A stretch of 64,000 nt of DNA from Jaltomata sinuosa. Taxonomy: Eukaryota > Streptophyta > Magnoliopsida > Solanales > Solanaceae. The position numbers and the translations under genes were made by a program. Location of the stretch: assembly GCA_003996215.1 (NCBI GenBank), contig QJPP01000031.1, positions 62,001 through 126,000 on the forward strand. Direction: 5' to 3'. Each line of letters opens with the position of its first letter. Position 1 is the first letter of the stretch. Under the pieces are notes generated by a model, which saw nothing but the letters and a program-made list of their open reading frames with translations, was not told the DNA's origin and made no database searches. Below are positions 13,007 through 25,721 of the stretch, one piece after another.

Positions 13007-13260
13007 ATGACTTTTATCCTTGAAAGTGAAAGAAAGGAAGGTACATGAGGGCTCAAAAAGGTTAGGATAGCGGGTTTGCATTTTGTTCTCGGTCTCCCAA
13101 GTAATCTCTTTGACAGGATGATGCCTCCACTGAACCTTAACTGACAGGATCTCCTTGGAGCTCAACTGTCTTACCCGCCTATCCAAAATAGCAACAGGAT
13201 CCTCCTCAAAATCTAAAGACTCATCCAACATAATTAAATCCTACTAAAGCACGTGCGACT
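12992..13260 (-). pseudogene. Element A chromodomain (C-terminus of integrase)
   Basis: The minus-strand translation contains EDPVAILDRRVRQLSSKEI followed by SVKVQWRHHPVKEITWETENKM and RYPNLF. This is the characteristic chromodomain tail of chromovirus integrases (VKVLWR and TWE signatures). In live elements the module directs integration to particular chromatin. The frame stays open through the LTR boundary without a clear stop at the usual place, so the native C-terminus has been lost. It lies directly upstream of the 3' LTR, as the family requires. Confidence 0.75.
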
Positions 13261-14680
13261 CATTCAGAACATACCATCTCAGTATAGAAACATGGAAAAT
13301 TGGGTGAACACCTGAAAGAGAAGGAGGCAAGGAAAACTCATATGCTACCTCCCCAATGAGATGAAGGATCTCAAATGGTCCAAAGAACCTAGGTCTAAGC
13401 TTTCATTTCCTCTAGAACTGCATCACGCCTTTCATGGCAACACACGAAGAAACACTCAGTCACCAACCATAAACTTTAAGTCTCAAACCCTCCAATCAAC
13501 ATATCTCTTCTGCCTACTCTGGGCAGTACAAAGTCTCTCCTGAATGACCCAAACTCTATCCATAGAATCATGTAGCAAGTCTGTACCCCATATCCTAACC
13601 TTGAAAGCGTGAAACTAACCCACCAGAGACCTGCACCGCTTACCATACAATGCCTTAACCAGCGCCATCTGAATACTGTAGTGGTACCTATTATTATGTG
13701 CAAACTCTGTCAAGGCTAAGAACTATTCCCACTGACCTTAAAAATCAATAATACAATCCCACAACATATCCTTCAGTACCTGAATAGTACGCTCTGACTG
13801 ACCATAAGTCTGCAGTGAAAAGCAGTTCTAAGCTTAACTCGGGTACCCAACTCTCTCTAAATAGACCTCTAGAAACATGAAGTAAATTGAGTACCATGGT
13901 CAAAAATGATAAAAATAGGCACACCATGCAAATGGACAGTCTCACGAATGTAGATTTGAGCCAACCTCTCTGAATTGTAAGAAGTTTAAACTGGCAAAAA
14001 GTGAGCAGACTTTGTCAACCGATCCACATGACCTAAATAGCATAAAATCTGTGCAGAGTACGTGGAAAGCCTAGCACAAAGTCCATATCTATCCTCTCCC
14101 ATTTCCACTCTGGAATAGGTAGCCGCTGAGCAAAACCACCTGGTCTCTAGTGCTCGTACTTCACCTGCAAATAGTTTAAGCACCTAGACATAAAATCTGA
14201 GATATCCCGCTTCATCCCACACCACCAGTAGTTCTATCTCAAGTCACGGTACATCTTAGTTTCCCCAGGATGAATGAAATACCTAGAACACTGAGACTCA
14301 TCCAAGATCAACCTAACCAGGATACTAACTCTAGGAACACATATATGGTCCTCAATCCTCATAACACCCTCTGAATCTAATAAGGTCACCTTCCTAGCCT
14401 CGCTACTTAATACCTTATAAACAATGATCCTCAACCTCACATCATCAAACTGTTGTGCCCAAATCTGCTCTAACAATGAAGACTTAGCCTCAACACAAGC
14501 AAGAATGTGGCCCGACTCAAAAATGTTAAGTCTAACCAACCTGTTAGCCAAGGATTGGATATCTGAATCTAAAGGTTCCTCTTACGTTGTCAAGAATACC
14601 AAGCTACCCATACTCACTACCTTCCAGCTTAAGGCATATGCTACCATATTTGCCTTGCCAAGATGATAGGGAATAGAGAT
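13261..14680 (-). pseudogene. Element A integrase (degenerate)
   Basis: On the minus strand the HHCC-type N-terminal region is recognisable at about 14160-14310 (RYFIHPGETKMYRDL), followed by PEWKWERIDMDF near 14090 and a decayed catalytic core with several frameshifts down to 13260. The peptides MDF and SLTKSAHFLPV-like remnants match the integrase core of Ty3/gypsy elements. The DDE residues cannot all be placed because the middle is scrambled by frame changes. The enzyme would join retroelement DNA to host DNA. This copy cannot be functional. Confidence 0.65.
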
Positions 14681-14689
14681 ATCATAGTC

Positions 14690-15060
14690 CTTTAGTTACT
14701 CTGACCACCAAAGATACCTCAAATTTAGATCCTTCTGACTGAAGATATACTGAAGACTATAGTGTTCAGTAAAGATCTCACAATGCACGCCATACAGAGA
14801 GTGCCTCCAAATCTTCAATGCAAAGACTACCACCGCTAACTCCAAGTCATGAGTAGGATAGTTCTTCTTGTGAACTTTTAGCTGTCTGGAAGCATAAATA
14901 ATAACTTATCCCTGCTGCATCAATACACAACCCAACCCAACTTCAGAAGCATCACAGTAAACAGTAAACCCCTGGCCCTCATCCAGAAGAGTAAGAATTG
15001 GAGCTGAAGTCAATAAGGCCTTGAGCTTCAGAAATCTCACCTCACACTCATTAGACCAGT
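14690..15060 (-). pseudogene. Element A RNase H (degenerate)
   Basis: This segment lies between RT and integrase. Minus-strand peptides near 14880-14960 and 14760-14860 correspond to the gypsy RNase H region: a LGCVLMQQG-like block, then the THDLELA-like region, with stops. RNase H would remove the RNA strand after reverse transcription. Several frames must be combined, so I give only the span. Confidence 0.5.
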
Positions 15061-16034
15061 AGAAAGTGGAGTTCTTCTAAGTCAATCTAATCAATGGAGC
15101 TGCTGTATAATAAAACCCCTCCACAAATCACCTATAGTACCCTGTCAACCTGAAAAAACTATGGACTTCGATGGAGAAGTAGGCGTAGCCCAGTCATGAA
15201 CTGCTATAATCTTTGCTGGATCCACCATAATCCCATCCTTGGACTCAATGTTCCCTAAGAATGCCACAGACTCAAGCCAAACCTCACACTTGGTGAATTT
15301 GACGTACAACTGCTAATATTGCAAGGTCTGAAGCACAACCCTCAAATACTGCTCATGCTTCTCCCTACTCCTCGAATATACTAGAATGTCATCGATGAAC
15401 ACTATAACAATGGAATCTAAGTATTCTATAAGCAAATGGTTCATCAACTCCATAAAGGCTGGTAGAGCATTGGTCAGCCCAAAAGACATGACTAGGAACT
15501 TGTAATGACCATAGTAAGTCCTAAATACAGTCTTTGGGATGTCTACTGCCCTGATCCTAAACTGATGATAACCCGACCTTAAATCAATCTTATAGAACAT
15601 TGTTGCACCTTGTAGATGGCCAAATAGATAATCAATATATGGCATCAAATACCTATTCCTAATGGTCACCTTATTCAGTTGTCTATAGCTAATACATATA
15701 TGCGAAGGACCATCCTTCTTTTTCACAAACAGAATAGGAGCACCTCACAAAGACACACTGGCCTGATAAACCCTTTACTTAGAAGATCCTCGATCTACTC
15801 CTTAAACTCCCTCAACTTTATTGGTGCCATCCAATATGGCAGGATAGAAATAGGCTGAGTGTTCGACTCAATATCAATACCAAAGTTGATATCCCAATTA
15901 GGAGTATGTCCTAGTAGATCAGAAGAGAACACATCCAAATACTCGCAAACCACTAGAACTGACTCAATAGAAGGTGTGGTGGCACTAGTGTCATGAACGT
16001 AAGCAAGATAAGCTATGAACCCCTTCCCAAACAA
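15061..16034 (-). pseudogene. Element A reverse transcriptase
   Basis: Two minus-strand open blocks make up this RT. The first (16034-15795) holds the linker and fingers, with DINFGIDIESNTQPIS and a PYWMAP block (usually PYRMAP). The second (15726-15313) holds palm motifs: YRQLNKVTIRNRY, KIDLRSGYHQ, FRTYYGHYKFLVMSFGLTNA and the catalytic block IVIVFIDDILVYS with both Asp residues kept. A frameshift at about 15727-15790 separates the blocks. Downstream of 15313 the thumb is broken. This is a standard Ty3/gypsy RT and is among the better-preserved parts of element A. Confidence 0.8.
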
Positions 16035-16037
16035 CTA

Positions 16038-16496
16038 CTAGGCTCTCAGGAAAGATATAACTCCCCTTGGCATGTGGCTATCGATATCTTTCCATACAAT
16101 AAAAGGGATACCAGGCATCCATAGAGTAACAATCTTGGTGAAGAAATCCAAGACCGCATGATAAGGAGACAGCCAATCCATGCCTATAATCACGTCAAAA
16201 TTGACCATATCTAACACCACCAAGTCCACCCATGTGTCATACCCGAAAATAGTCACCACACAAGCCTGATATACATGATCCACTACTAAGGAATCTCCTA
16301 CTGGGGTAGATAAACACATAGGCACATAAAATAACTCATAAGTAGACTCCAGACGAGTAGCAAAATAAGCAGATATATAGGAGAATATAGACCTTGAATC
16401 AAATAATGCAGAAATTGACTGATGACAGACTAAGATTGTACCTATAATGACATCATCTGAAAGCTTGGCCTCTAGCCAGCCTAAAAATGCACACAT
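16038..16496 (-). pseudogene. Element A retropepsin-like protease
   Basis: A 152-codon minus-strand open block covers the aspartic protease. The active-site region reads ALFDSRSIFSYIS, so the usual D-S/T-G triad is D-S-R. The C-terminal block DFDVIIGMDWLSPYHAVLD is well kept. The gypsy protease would cut the gag-pol polyprotein. The Gly-to-Arg change at the active site should inactivate it even though this block is open. Confidence 0.75.
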
Positions 16497-16499
16497 ATG

Positions 16500-17890
16500 G
16501 ATCCAACTTCCATGACCACCTCAAGAACCCTAGGGATCACCTTTTCTACCCGGTGCACTACCTCTGACCAGTGGCACTAAAGCCCTAGAGGCTTGAACCT
16601 TCTGACCTGAATGACTCTTCTAACCCTATCACCTAACATGCTGAATCAAGGGATAATCCCTAGCATAATGACCCAGCACACTACACTCATAACAACCCCA
16701 ACCAGCTTTATCCTATTGTGATGACCCGACTGAACCAGAATAGCCACTATAGCCTGAATACTCAAAGTGAGCACCTCACAAAGACTAAACTAAGCTCTAG
16801 ATACCCTGACCACTCTGACCCTCTATAATCTATAGTGCTGCCTTAACAGGCTGGCTAGGCTAGAAATGTTGTTGCTGCTGACCTTATCGAAGAAGCCTTT
16901 ACCTCTGAACTGGGAACCACTGAATCCACCCTGATGGCAGGGCCTCTTGTCACTGCCTCCATAGGCCTGGGATGAATATCCTTAATAGTGCATATGTGAT
17001 CAACAACTAGAAGAAAACTCACCCCTGAAGCCACCAAGTGCTCTGAAGCCAACCAAAGCGGTAAGCTCAACCCTCTAATAAAGCAACGCACCCTTCAAGC
17101 TACTCTAGCATGGTGAACTCATCCCTCAAACACTCCTTCAAGCTACACGGTAAAAATTTCTCTAAGAAGGCCTCAAAGAACTGAGCCTAAGTCATAGAAC
17201 ATAATCTGACTGGTCTGCAAGCAACATATGACCTCCACCACTGCTTAGATACAATATCTAGCTGAAATGCTGTGTAATCTACTCTATGTGACCTAACCAA
17301 GCTGAGGTTATGTAACCTCTCTTGCCAACTGATTAGAAACTCATAAGAATCCTTCCTCGGAGCACCTGAACCCCTTAGAGGATCTGGTTGAATGAAACTA
17401 CCCTACATCTTCTGCTCCTCAGAAGACAAAATAGGCCTAGCTAGAATAAGTGGAGAAATTGATAGAATAGGCAACACCTCTAATCGGGGAGCCACGGTAG
17501 CAGGCTATGCTCCTGAACCCTATGCCACTGCTTGGGCTGAAGTCTGAGCCTCGTCCATAAGTTGTGAACCAATCAAAGTACCTGGCAAATCCCCAGTCTA
17601 CGACATGCCCTCCAGAAACCCAAGAAGACAAACCAATGTGTCCTGAAGAATTGGTGTAGCCATAAAACCTGCCAGATGTTGGGTTGGACCCATACCCTCT
17701 GGCTGATACTGGACTTTCTCTACCACTTTATCTGAATCTTCTAATAGTACCTAGCCTCGGCCCAAGTTGGTGTCATAGTCCATACTCTACCTCTACCTCT
17801 GGGTCTACCTTTGCCCCATCCCCTAACTGAGGCTCTAATTGCAGGCTCAAGAGCCTCGTCCTTACCAACTACCGATCTCGTCCAAACCAT
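16500..17890 (-). pseudogene. Element A gag (degenerate)
   Basis: An ATG at 17890 (minus) follows the primer region and opens MVWTRSVVGKDEALEP, a basic Arg/Gly-rich N-terminus. Several blocks follow, among them a retrotransposon-gag-like FIRGLSLPLWLASEHLV near 17090-17040. The nucleocapsid knuckle at about 16660-16715 reads CYECSVLGHYARDY, with the last Cys of the CCHC motif replaced by Tyr. Multiple stops and frameshifts occur. The FIRGL...EHLV...VVDH block matches the gag of element E at 50984-51080. Confidence 0.7.
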
Positions 17891-18073
17891 CTAAGAAAGA
17901 GTAAAACAAATGACATTTAGAAGTTGATAGAATCAAGGACGCACAACAAAGAAACAACAAAGTAGAGTTTTCCTAAGAATGCCCTATAGTCTCCCGCAGA
18001 TAGGATACAGACATTATCATATCAGTCTGTGAGACTCTACTATACACTTGATCTTTTACAGGCAAGACTGATG

Positions 18074-18096
18074 AACCTAAACCTCTAATACTACTC
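18074..18096 (-). promoter_or_regulatory. Primer-binding site of element A
   Basis: Next to the inner end of the 5' LTR the minus strand reads a decayed version of the TATCAGAGCC...AGGTTCA phrase seen at 50420-50440. The site would pair with the 3' end of the initiator methionine tRNA. Confidence 0.55.
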
Positions 18097-20405
18097 TATC
18101 ACGACTCTCTGTCGGGCCATGATGAAGCCTACTAAAAAAACTCCAGTAAGCAAGCTAACCCAAGAACACGATATTATAAATAAATAATAAAATAGAAGAA
18201 GTGGAAACAAGATAATAATAAGACAAAAAATGGTACATAAATATACAACAGGCCCTAAAGAGACTAAGGAAGACAAAAAACACATATAAGAAACCAAGGT
18301 GTAACCGGTACAAGAGAGTCTAAGTAACAAAATAGCGATATACAAGGTGCTACTGTCTATCAAAATACAAAATACAGACATTATGAAAAGAGGGAAAGCA
18401 ATAAAATCTCCAGACGTTGGGAGCTCACCATAATCCAAATAGCAGCTGACCTCGAATGAGTGGATAGTCAACAAGGGTGGCTCATACTAGGTGTTGCATC
18501 AAAAAATTACAGAAATATAGTATGAGTACCAAAACACAGGGTTCTCAGTAGGCATTATAGGTCGACCGAGCTCAAAAGATAATATATAATATAAGAGAGA
18601 GGAAAGTAAACTAGCTATCAAGATCCCCCTAAGTCTAGTTATCATAAGAAACTGAAACCAAGAAAAAAACCCGGCTAACGGTGAAGATAATAATAATAAA
18701 ATCAATAAAACAACTCAAAATGCATGCAATATAATGCAATGCATCATGGGATGGTATGATGCAGAATGTGCCCAATGCAGTAAATTTAAAACCCCAAAAT
18801 ATGATTCGCAGGCCACCCCATAGGCTCCCCGAATTGTCTCACAGGCTGCCTTAGAACTCATCAACATATGCAATAAAATTAAACTTGGATATTTGTTTCT
18901 TGGACCACCCAGAATTGTACCTTGGACTCATCAACAGAAAGAAAAATGGAGAAAATATCCATAAATGTCCCTCAGACCGAGTATAAAAAGTGGTACTTTC
19001 CTTTTCTTTCAAAAACAATGATAAAAATATGAAGTATATCTCAAAAATCTGAAAAACGTAGTAAAAATAGAAAATCCCATGCTTAAACCAAAAATCTCAT
19101 ATTTCCTTCCAAAATTGTACCACTGGCCATGTAAAGGCATGTATTAGTGTATGTGTGTCATCACAAGAGAATACATATATATATATATATGTATATAACA
19201 AACAGGGTAAAATTACCCTCTAAACTAGCTATCAGGATCCCCCTAACTCTAGTTATCATAAGAAACTGAAACCAAAAAAATAACTCGGCTAACGGTGAAG
19301 ATAATAATAATAAAATCAATATAAAACAACTCAAAGTGCATGCAATATAATGCAATGCATCATGGGATGGTATGATGCAGAATGTGCCCAATGCTGTAAA
19401 TTTAAAACCCCAAAATGTGATTCGCAGGCCACCCCATAGGCTCCCCGAATTGTCTCACAAGCTGCCTTAGAACTCATCAACATATGCAATAAAAGTAAAA
19501 CCTGGATATTTGTTTCTTGGACGACCCAGAATTGTACCTTGGACTCATCAACAGAAAGAAAAATGGAGAAAATATCCATAAATGTCCCTCAGACCGAGTA
19601 TAAAAAGTGGTACTTTCCTTTTCTTTCAAAAACAATGATAAAAATATGAAGTATTTCTCAAAAATCTGAAAAATGTAGTAAAGGTAGAAAATCCCATGCT
19701 TAAACTGAAAGTCTCATATTTCCTTCCAAAATTGTACCACTGGCCATGTAAAGGCATGTATCAGTGTATGTGTGTCATCACAAGAGAATACATATATATA
19801 TATATGTATATAACAAACAGGGTAAAATTACCCTCTAAACTAGCTATCAGGATCCCCCTAACTCTAGTTATCATAAGAAACTGAAAGCAAGAAAATAACC
19901 CGGCTAACGGTGAAGATAATAATAATAAAATCAATAAAACAACTCAAAGTGCATGCAATATAATGCAATGCATCATGGGATGGTATGATGCAGAATGTGC
20001 CCAATGCTGTAAATTTAAAACCCCAAAATGTGATTCGCAGGCTACCCCATAGGCTCCCCGAATTGTCTCACAAGCTGCCTTAGAACTCATCAACATATGC
20101 AATAAACGTAAAACCTGGATATTTGTTTCTTGGAAGACCCAGAATTGTACCTTGGACTCATCAACAGAAAGAAAAATGGAGAAAATATCCATAAATATCC
20201 CTCAGACCGAGTATAAAAAGTGGTACTTTCCTTTTCTTTCAAAAACAATGATAAAAATATGAAGTATTTCTCAAAAATCTGAAAAACGTAGTAAAGGTAG
20301 AAAATCCCATGCTTAAACCGAAAGTCTCATATTTCCTTCCAAAATTGTACCACTGGCCATGTAAAGGCATGTATCAGTGTATGTGTGTCATCACAAGAGA
20401 ATACA

Positions 20406-20437
<32 letters not shown>

Positions 20438-23400
20438 ACAAACAGGGTAAAATTATCCTCTAAACTAGCTATCAGGATCCCCCTAACTCTAGTTATCATA
20501 AGAAACTGAAAGCAAGAAAATAACCCGGCTAACGGTGAAGATAATAATAATAAAATCAATAAAACAACTCAAAGTGCATGCAATATAATGCAATGCATCA
20601 TGGGATGGTATGATGCAGAATGTACCCAATGCAGTAAATTTAAAACCTCAAAATGTGATTCGCAGGCCACCCCATAGGCTCCCCGAATTGTCTCACAGGC
20701 TGCCTTAGAACTCATCAACATATGCAATAAAAGTAAAACCTGGATATCTATTTCTTGGACCACCCAGAATTGTACCTTGGACTCATCAACAGAAAGAAAA
20801 ATGGAGAAAATATCCATAAATGTCCCTCAGACCGAGTATAAAAAGTGGTACTTTCCTTTTCTTTCAAAAACTATGATAAAAATATGAAGTATTTCTCAAA
20901 AATCTAAAAAACGTAGTAACAGTAGAAAATCCCATGCTTAAACCAAAAATCTCATATTTCCTTCAAAAATTGTACCACTGGCCATGTAAAGGCATGTATT
21001 AGTGTATGTGTGTCATCACAAGAGAATATATATATATATATATATATGTATATAACAAACAGGGTAAAATTACCCTCAAAACTAGCTATCAGGATCCCCC
21101 TAACTCTAGTTATCATAAGAAACTGAAACCAAAAAAATAACTCGGCTAACGGTGAAGATAATAATAATAAAATCAATATAAAACAACTCAAAGTGCATGC
21201 AATATAATGCAATGCATCATGGGATGGTATGATGCAGAATGTGCCCAATGCTGTAAATTTAAAACCCCAAAATGTGATTCGCAGGCCACCCCATAGGCTC
21301 CCCGAATTGTGTCACAAGCTGCCTTAGAACTCATCAACATATGCAATAAAAGTAAAACCTGGATATTTGTTTCTTGGACGACCCAGAATTGTACCTTGGA
21401 CTCATCAACAGAAAGAAAAATGGAGAAAATATCCATAAATGTCCCTCAGACCGAGTATAAAAAGTGGTACTTTCCTTTTCTTTCAAAAACAATGATAAAA
21501 ATATGAAGTATTTCTGAAAAATGTAGTAAAGGTAGAAAATCCCATGCTTAAACCGAAAGTCTCATATTTCCTTCCAAAATTGTACCACTGGCCATGTAAA
21601 GGCATGTATCAGTGTATGTGTGTCATCACAAGAGAATACATATATATATATATATGTATATAACAAACAGGGTAAAATTACCCTCTAAACTAGCTATCAG
21701 GATCCCCCTAACTCTAGTTATCATAAGAAACTGAAAGCAAGAAAATAACCCGGCTAACGGTGAAGATAATAATAATAAAATCAATAAAACAACTCAAAGT
21801 GCATGCAATATAATGCAATGCATCATGGGATGGTATGATGCAGAATGTGCCCAATGCAGTAAATTTAAAACCTCAAAATGTGATTCGCAGGCCACCCCAT
21901 AGGCTCCCCGAATTGTCTCACAGGCTGCCTTAGAACTCATCAACATATGCAATAAAAGTAAAACCTGGATATCTATTTCTTGGACCACCCAGAATTGTAC
22001 CTTGGACTCATCAACAGAAAGAAAAATGGAGAAAATATCCATAAATGTCCCTCAGACCGAGTATAAAAAGTGGTACTTTCCTTTTCTTTCAAAAACAATG
22101 ATAAAAATATGAAGTATTTCTCAAAAATCTGAAAAACGTAGTAACAGTAGAAAATTCCATGCTTAAACCAAAAATCTCATATTTCCTTCCAAAATTGTAC
22201 CACTGGCCATGTAAAGGCATGTATTAGTGTATGTGTGTCATCACAAGAGAATACATATATATATATATGTATATAACAAACAGGGTAAAATTACCCTCTA
22301 AACTAGCTATCAGGATCCCCCTAACTCTAGTTATCATAAGAAACTGAAACCAAGAAAATAACCCGGCTAACGGTGAAGATAATAATAATAAAATCAATAA
22401 AACCACTCAAAGTGCATGCAATATAATGCAATGCATCATGGGATGGTATGATGCAGAATGTGCCCAATAGAGTAAATTTAAAACCACAAAACGTGATTCG
22501 CAGGCCACCCCATAGGCTCTCCGAATTTTCTCACAGGCTGCCTTAGAACTCATCAACATATGCAATAAAAGTAAAACCTGGATATATGTTTCTTGGACCA
22601 CCCAGAATTGTACCTTGGACTAATCAACAGAAATAAAAATGGAGAAGAGATCCAGAAATGTCCCTCAGACCGAGTATAAAAAGTGGTACTTTCCTTTTCT
22701 TTCAAAAACAATGATAAAAATATGAACTATTTCTCAAAAATCTGAAAAACGTAGTAAAAGTAGAAAATCCTATGCTTAAACTAAAAATATCATATTTCCT
22801 TCCAAAATTGTACCACTGGCCATGTAAAGGCATGTATTAGTGTATGTGTTTAATCACAAGAGAATACATATATATATGTATATAACAAACAGGGTAAAAT
22901 TACCCTCTAAACAAGGCGACTAACTTGGAACTCCATCCAAATTGGAGCTATCGCCTCGGGCCCACAGTTATACAGTAATGACGGTAAATAAATGAAACTA
23001 TGAAATAAAAATAACCATAAAAAGTCTACTCTAATTCAAAAACCTCCTCAATCCAATACCAAGGATTCTAGTCTAACATAACGGGGATACAACACCCTAG
23101 GCTAATGATAAACATGATAATTCTATTCTACGGTCCCGGGAATGAACAAATATGAAAAAATAAAAGGATTAAAGCCTAATTCTAACTTAAAACATACCTT
23201 AAAATTCATGTAACATATGACATATATAATCTAACCAAGCTAAGTCTAAAAAGGGTAAACAATAACCTACCTCGGGGCTAAAATGCAAGCACAAAATGTC
23301 ACTCGTGTATCTTTCCCTTCTGAATAGCCTCAGAATGCTTCCATACTATCATAAACATAATCTAGGTGTCAAGACGATAATATGACACTCATATTGATAT

Positions 23401-24439
23401 ACAAAAATTTGGGCTAGAAATCAAGTCAAAAATTGACCCTCGGGGCTGCTTACAAAAATAGAAACAAATTTCACAATACATTCACAACGGGTTTCTAAAG
23501 CCATGCCTAAAATTTAGGCACAAAGGGGACTTATTTTGGGGCCCAAAATAGCTCCAAAAATTCACTTGATCAAAGGAGTTAAAGACAAGAAATTCTACGA
23601 AAATTATGAAGGATATACGTGAAAGAACAACGAAAAATGAACGGAGGGACATGATGAACTTACCAAAAATAACTTAGATAATCAAAGGCTTTACAACCAG
23701 CTCTGAAGCTCAATAAAAATTGATAAATTCAGATTTTGGTGAAGAAAACAAAGATGAATATATTATATAAGTGCCAGGGGTCCTTCTCTGCGAAGGCGAA
23801 AACGCCACTACGTACGCGAGCATCGTGAATGTGGCCCTCCTCCTACGAATGCAGAGAGAAAGCTATCTACCACAGATGTGAAACCACAAATGCGGCATAC
23901 CCTTCGCGAATGCAAAGGGTAGGGTGACCAGCACCAGCAATAGCAAAAACCAGCAACTTCAACAAGGCAAAAATTCACCAGATGGGCCCTCGAGATTCAT
24001 TCTGAACCCCGTGACCACAAACCAGACATGCTACCCAATTAGAAATGGTATTCTGGACTCAACAAAATGACCAACAAAGGTCGACTTGATGAAATGTTAA
24101 CCAAAGTTAACACTTTGCCAATTTTGCTTAAAAGTTATCTAAGTGCCTAAAATGAGTCTGGAAGCCTTGGGACCTGAACCAAAGGTCTCACTAGCCCAAA
24201 GTCAATATTTTGGAGATAACAGTGCTAAAAATATTCTCATTCGAGCCTATTTACTCAAAATGTTGACCAAAGTCAAACCTATTAATTTAAGAGTTCCAAA
24301 ATAGGGAAACTTATCTAGAACTCAACCAAATGCTAGTGGAAGCATGCCACCCATCTCATCAAGTCAAACTAACTGCGATGGGAAGGGTAGAAATGATAAA
24401 ATTGCTCAAATATAATAAAATGACTGTGAAGATCATACA
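18097..24439 (-). repeat. Element A 5' LTR, enlarged to 6.3 kb by tandem amplification
   Basis: It aligns end to end with the 3' LTR. 18097-18610 matches 7024-7459 and 22910-24439 matches the blocks around 8068-8376 and 11710-12991. Between them lie seven copies of a unit present once in the 3' LTR. The outer end ...gatcataca abuts the catca target duplication. A TATA-like tract (minus strand) at about 23760-23773 has a GC-rich motif cluster upstream at 23780-23940. Confidence 0.85.
18611..22909 (-). repeat. Tandem array of seven ~615-bp units inside element A's 5' LTR
   Basis: The anchor ctagctatca recurs at 18611, 19225, 19840, 20465, 21082, 21690 and 22303, giving steps of 614, 615, 625, 617, 608 and 613. 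The last unit ends near 22909. Each unit carries a gataataataataataaaat block, a ctcccc-gaattg block and a (TA)n microsatellite. The variable (TA)n accounts for part of the length differences. Copies differ at few positions from each other and more from the single copy in the 3' LTR at 7460-8067. An 82-codon frame recurs on the minus strand in most units but shows no protein domain. Confidence 0.9.
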
Positions 24440-24444
24440 CATCA

Positions 24445-25460
24445 ATTGATAAAATATAAATTAAGCGATGGCAGAGGAAGGTTAGAGATATTGTATACCC
24501 CTGACTCATAATACAATGTTGCGTTGTGCACATGGCTGAGACCACAAACCTTCAAAGTTGAGCATATGGGCGTACCAGCCTATTATGGTTGTATGCCCTC
24601 AAAGTAGATCCATATATAGCATACCTTCCTATGGGCTGACCCTCAAAGCTAAACTTTTATGGCATACCTTCAGAGGTCATAGACTACAAGACTTATCAAT
24701 CACATATGAGATTTAGAGATAAAAGAGTTTGTATGCCTCTGTTATGATATAAAGCCCTCGAGGCTCTTTTATTTAGAGGCTATCATTTGTTCATTTGAAA
24801 ATACATAAGTTATATGATTCCACAGAGAATTATATCATTTGATACCACATTAATAAAGAATTCAGAAGACACTTATATAATAATTTCAGAGTAATTCCAT
24901 ATGATTTACAGTTTCATAGGTTACTTCCTAGCACAGGTAGATCTTAGTTAAGCACATTATTGATTCTTTCATTGTGCTATGTTATCTATACTTTTTATTC
25001 TATCTACCTTACATACCAATATATGATATATATGTATTGACACCTCTATAGCATTAGATGCTTTATTCTTTTAAATGCAAGACCAGGTACACAAAGTTGC
25101 AGACCTCCTCAGTAGGCACTATCGTATATCAGCAGAGCAGTCGGTGAGCTCCATTTCCCCTAGAGCCAGTATAGAGATAGTACTCTTTTTTGTTGTACTT
25201 ATTTACATAGTACAGGTATGGAGGGTCCATGTCCCGACCAACTGATAGTTGTATAGTTTCTTACTCTTTTAGAGGCTTCATAGACACTATAGTATAATTG
25301 TTTTATATTAGTTGGTCATAGGCTAATATATATGCATGTATCATCCATCTCAATTGTTGCTAGTACATAAATCTTTGATATATCATCTGTCATAGATTAT
25401 ATGCATAGTATATATGTATATATGGTACTTGTCTATCCTATCCAAATTTATGGCGTGACA
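24445..25460 (+). repeat. Element D 5' LTR, right piece
   Basis: This continues the LTR interrupted at 7023/24440 by element A. It ends tggcgtgaca at 25460 and the primer-binding site starts at once. AT-rich, no coding signal. D's 3' LTR is not present in the window, so LTR divergence cannot be used for dating. Confidence 0.65.
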
Positions 25461-25482
25461 AACTTGGTATCACAGCCTAGGC
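25461..25482 (+). promoter_or_regulatory. Primer-binding site of element D
   Basis: The sequence aacttggtatcacagccta follows the LTR terminus directly. It matches the tggtatcagagc consensus complementary to initiator Met-tRNA with one visible change (cacagc for cagagc). Confidence 0.7.
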
Positions 25483-25721
25483 TCAAGTGTTCTAAGGAAC
25501 TATCTATGAATCCAAGTCTAGTAGTATTTTTCATATGAATATGTTGTGTGCCACATTTATAAGGAGGGGGGTGCTTCGATATTTAGGAAATATGACCTTC
25601 TTTTATGTTCTAGATTGTGCAACAGAGCTAAGTTATAGGAAATTGATTCTGACTCATGTGTTAATCTTTATCTATAGAGATATCTGCAAAATAAATAGAC
25701 TCAGACTAGTCCACGATTAAC

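Larger units (their letters stand above)
7024..24439 (-). mobile_element. Element A: Ty3/gypsy chromodomain retrotransposon, 17.4 kb, TSD CATCA
   Basis: A complete but dead minus-strand element flanked by catca on both sides. Order along its own strand: 5' LTR (24439-18097), primer site, gag, protease, RT, RNase H, integrase with chromodomain, polypurine region, 3' LTR (12991-7024). Domain order RT-RNaseH-INT and the C-terminal chromodomain place it in the chromovirus branch of Ty3/gypsy. The unusual size comes from two events inside the LTRs. A 3.3-kb solo LTR sits in the 3' copy. A ~0.6-kb unit is amplified to seven copies in the 5' copy. All coding parts carry stops and frameshifts. Confidence 0.9.

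Noticed and set aside
18499..22601. 82-codon and ~65-98-codon open frames (MDIFSIFLSVDESKVQFWV... type) repeated in the array units
   Set aside because: They recur because the DNA unit was recently duplicated. No domain is visible, they lie in LTR sequence, and the single 3' LTR copy does not keep the frame.
18611..22909. CRISPR-like or classical satellite array
   Set aside because: Units of ~615 bp without spacers, confined within LTR homology. It is an LTR-internal amplification.
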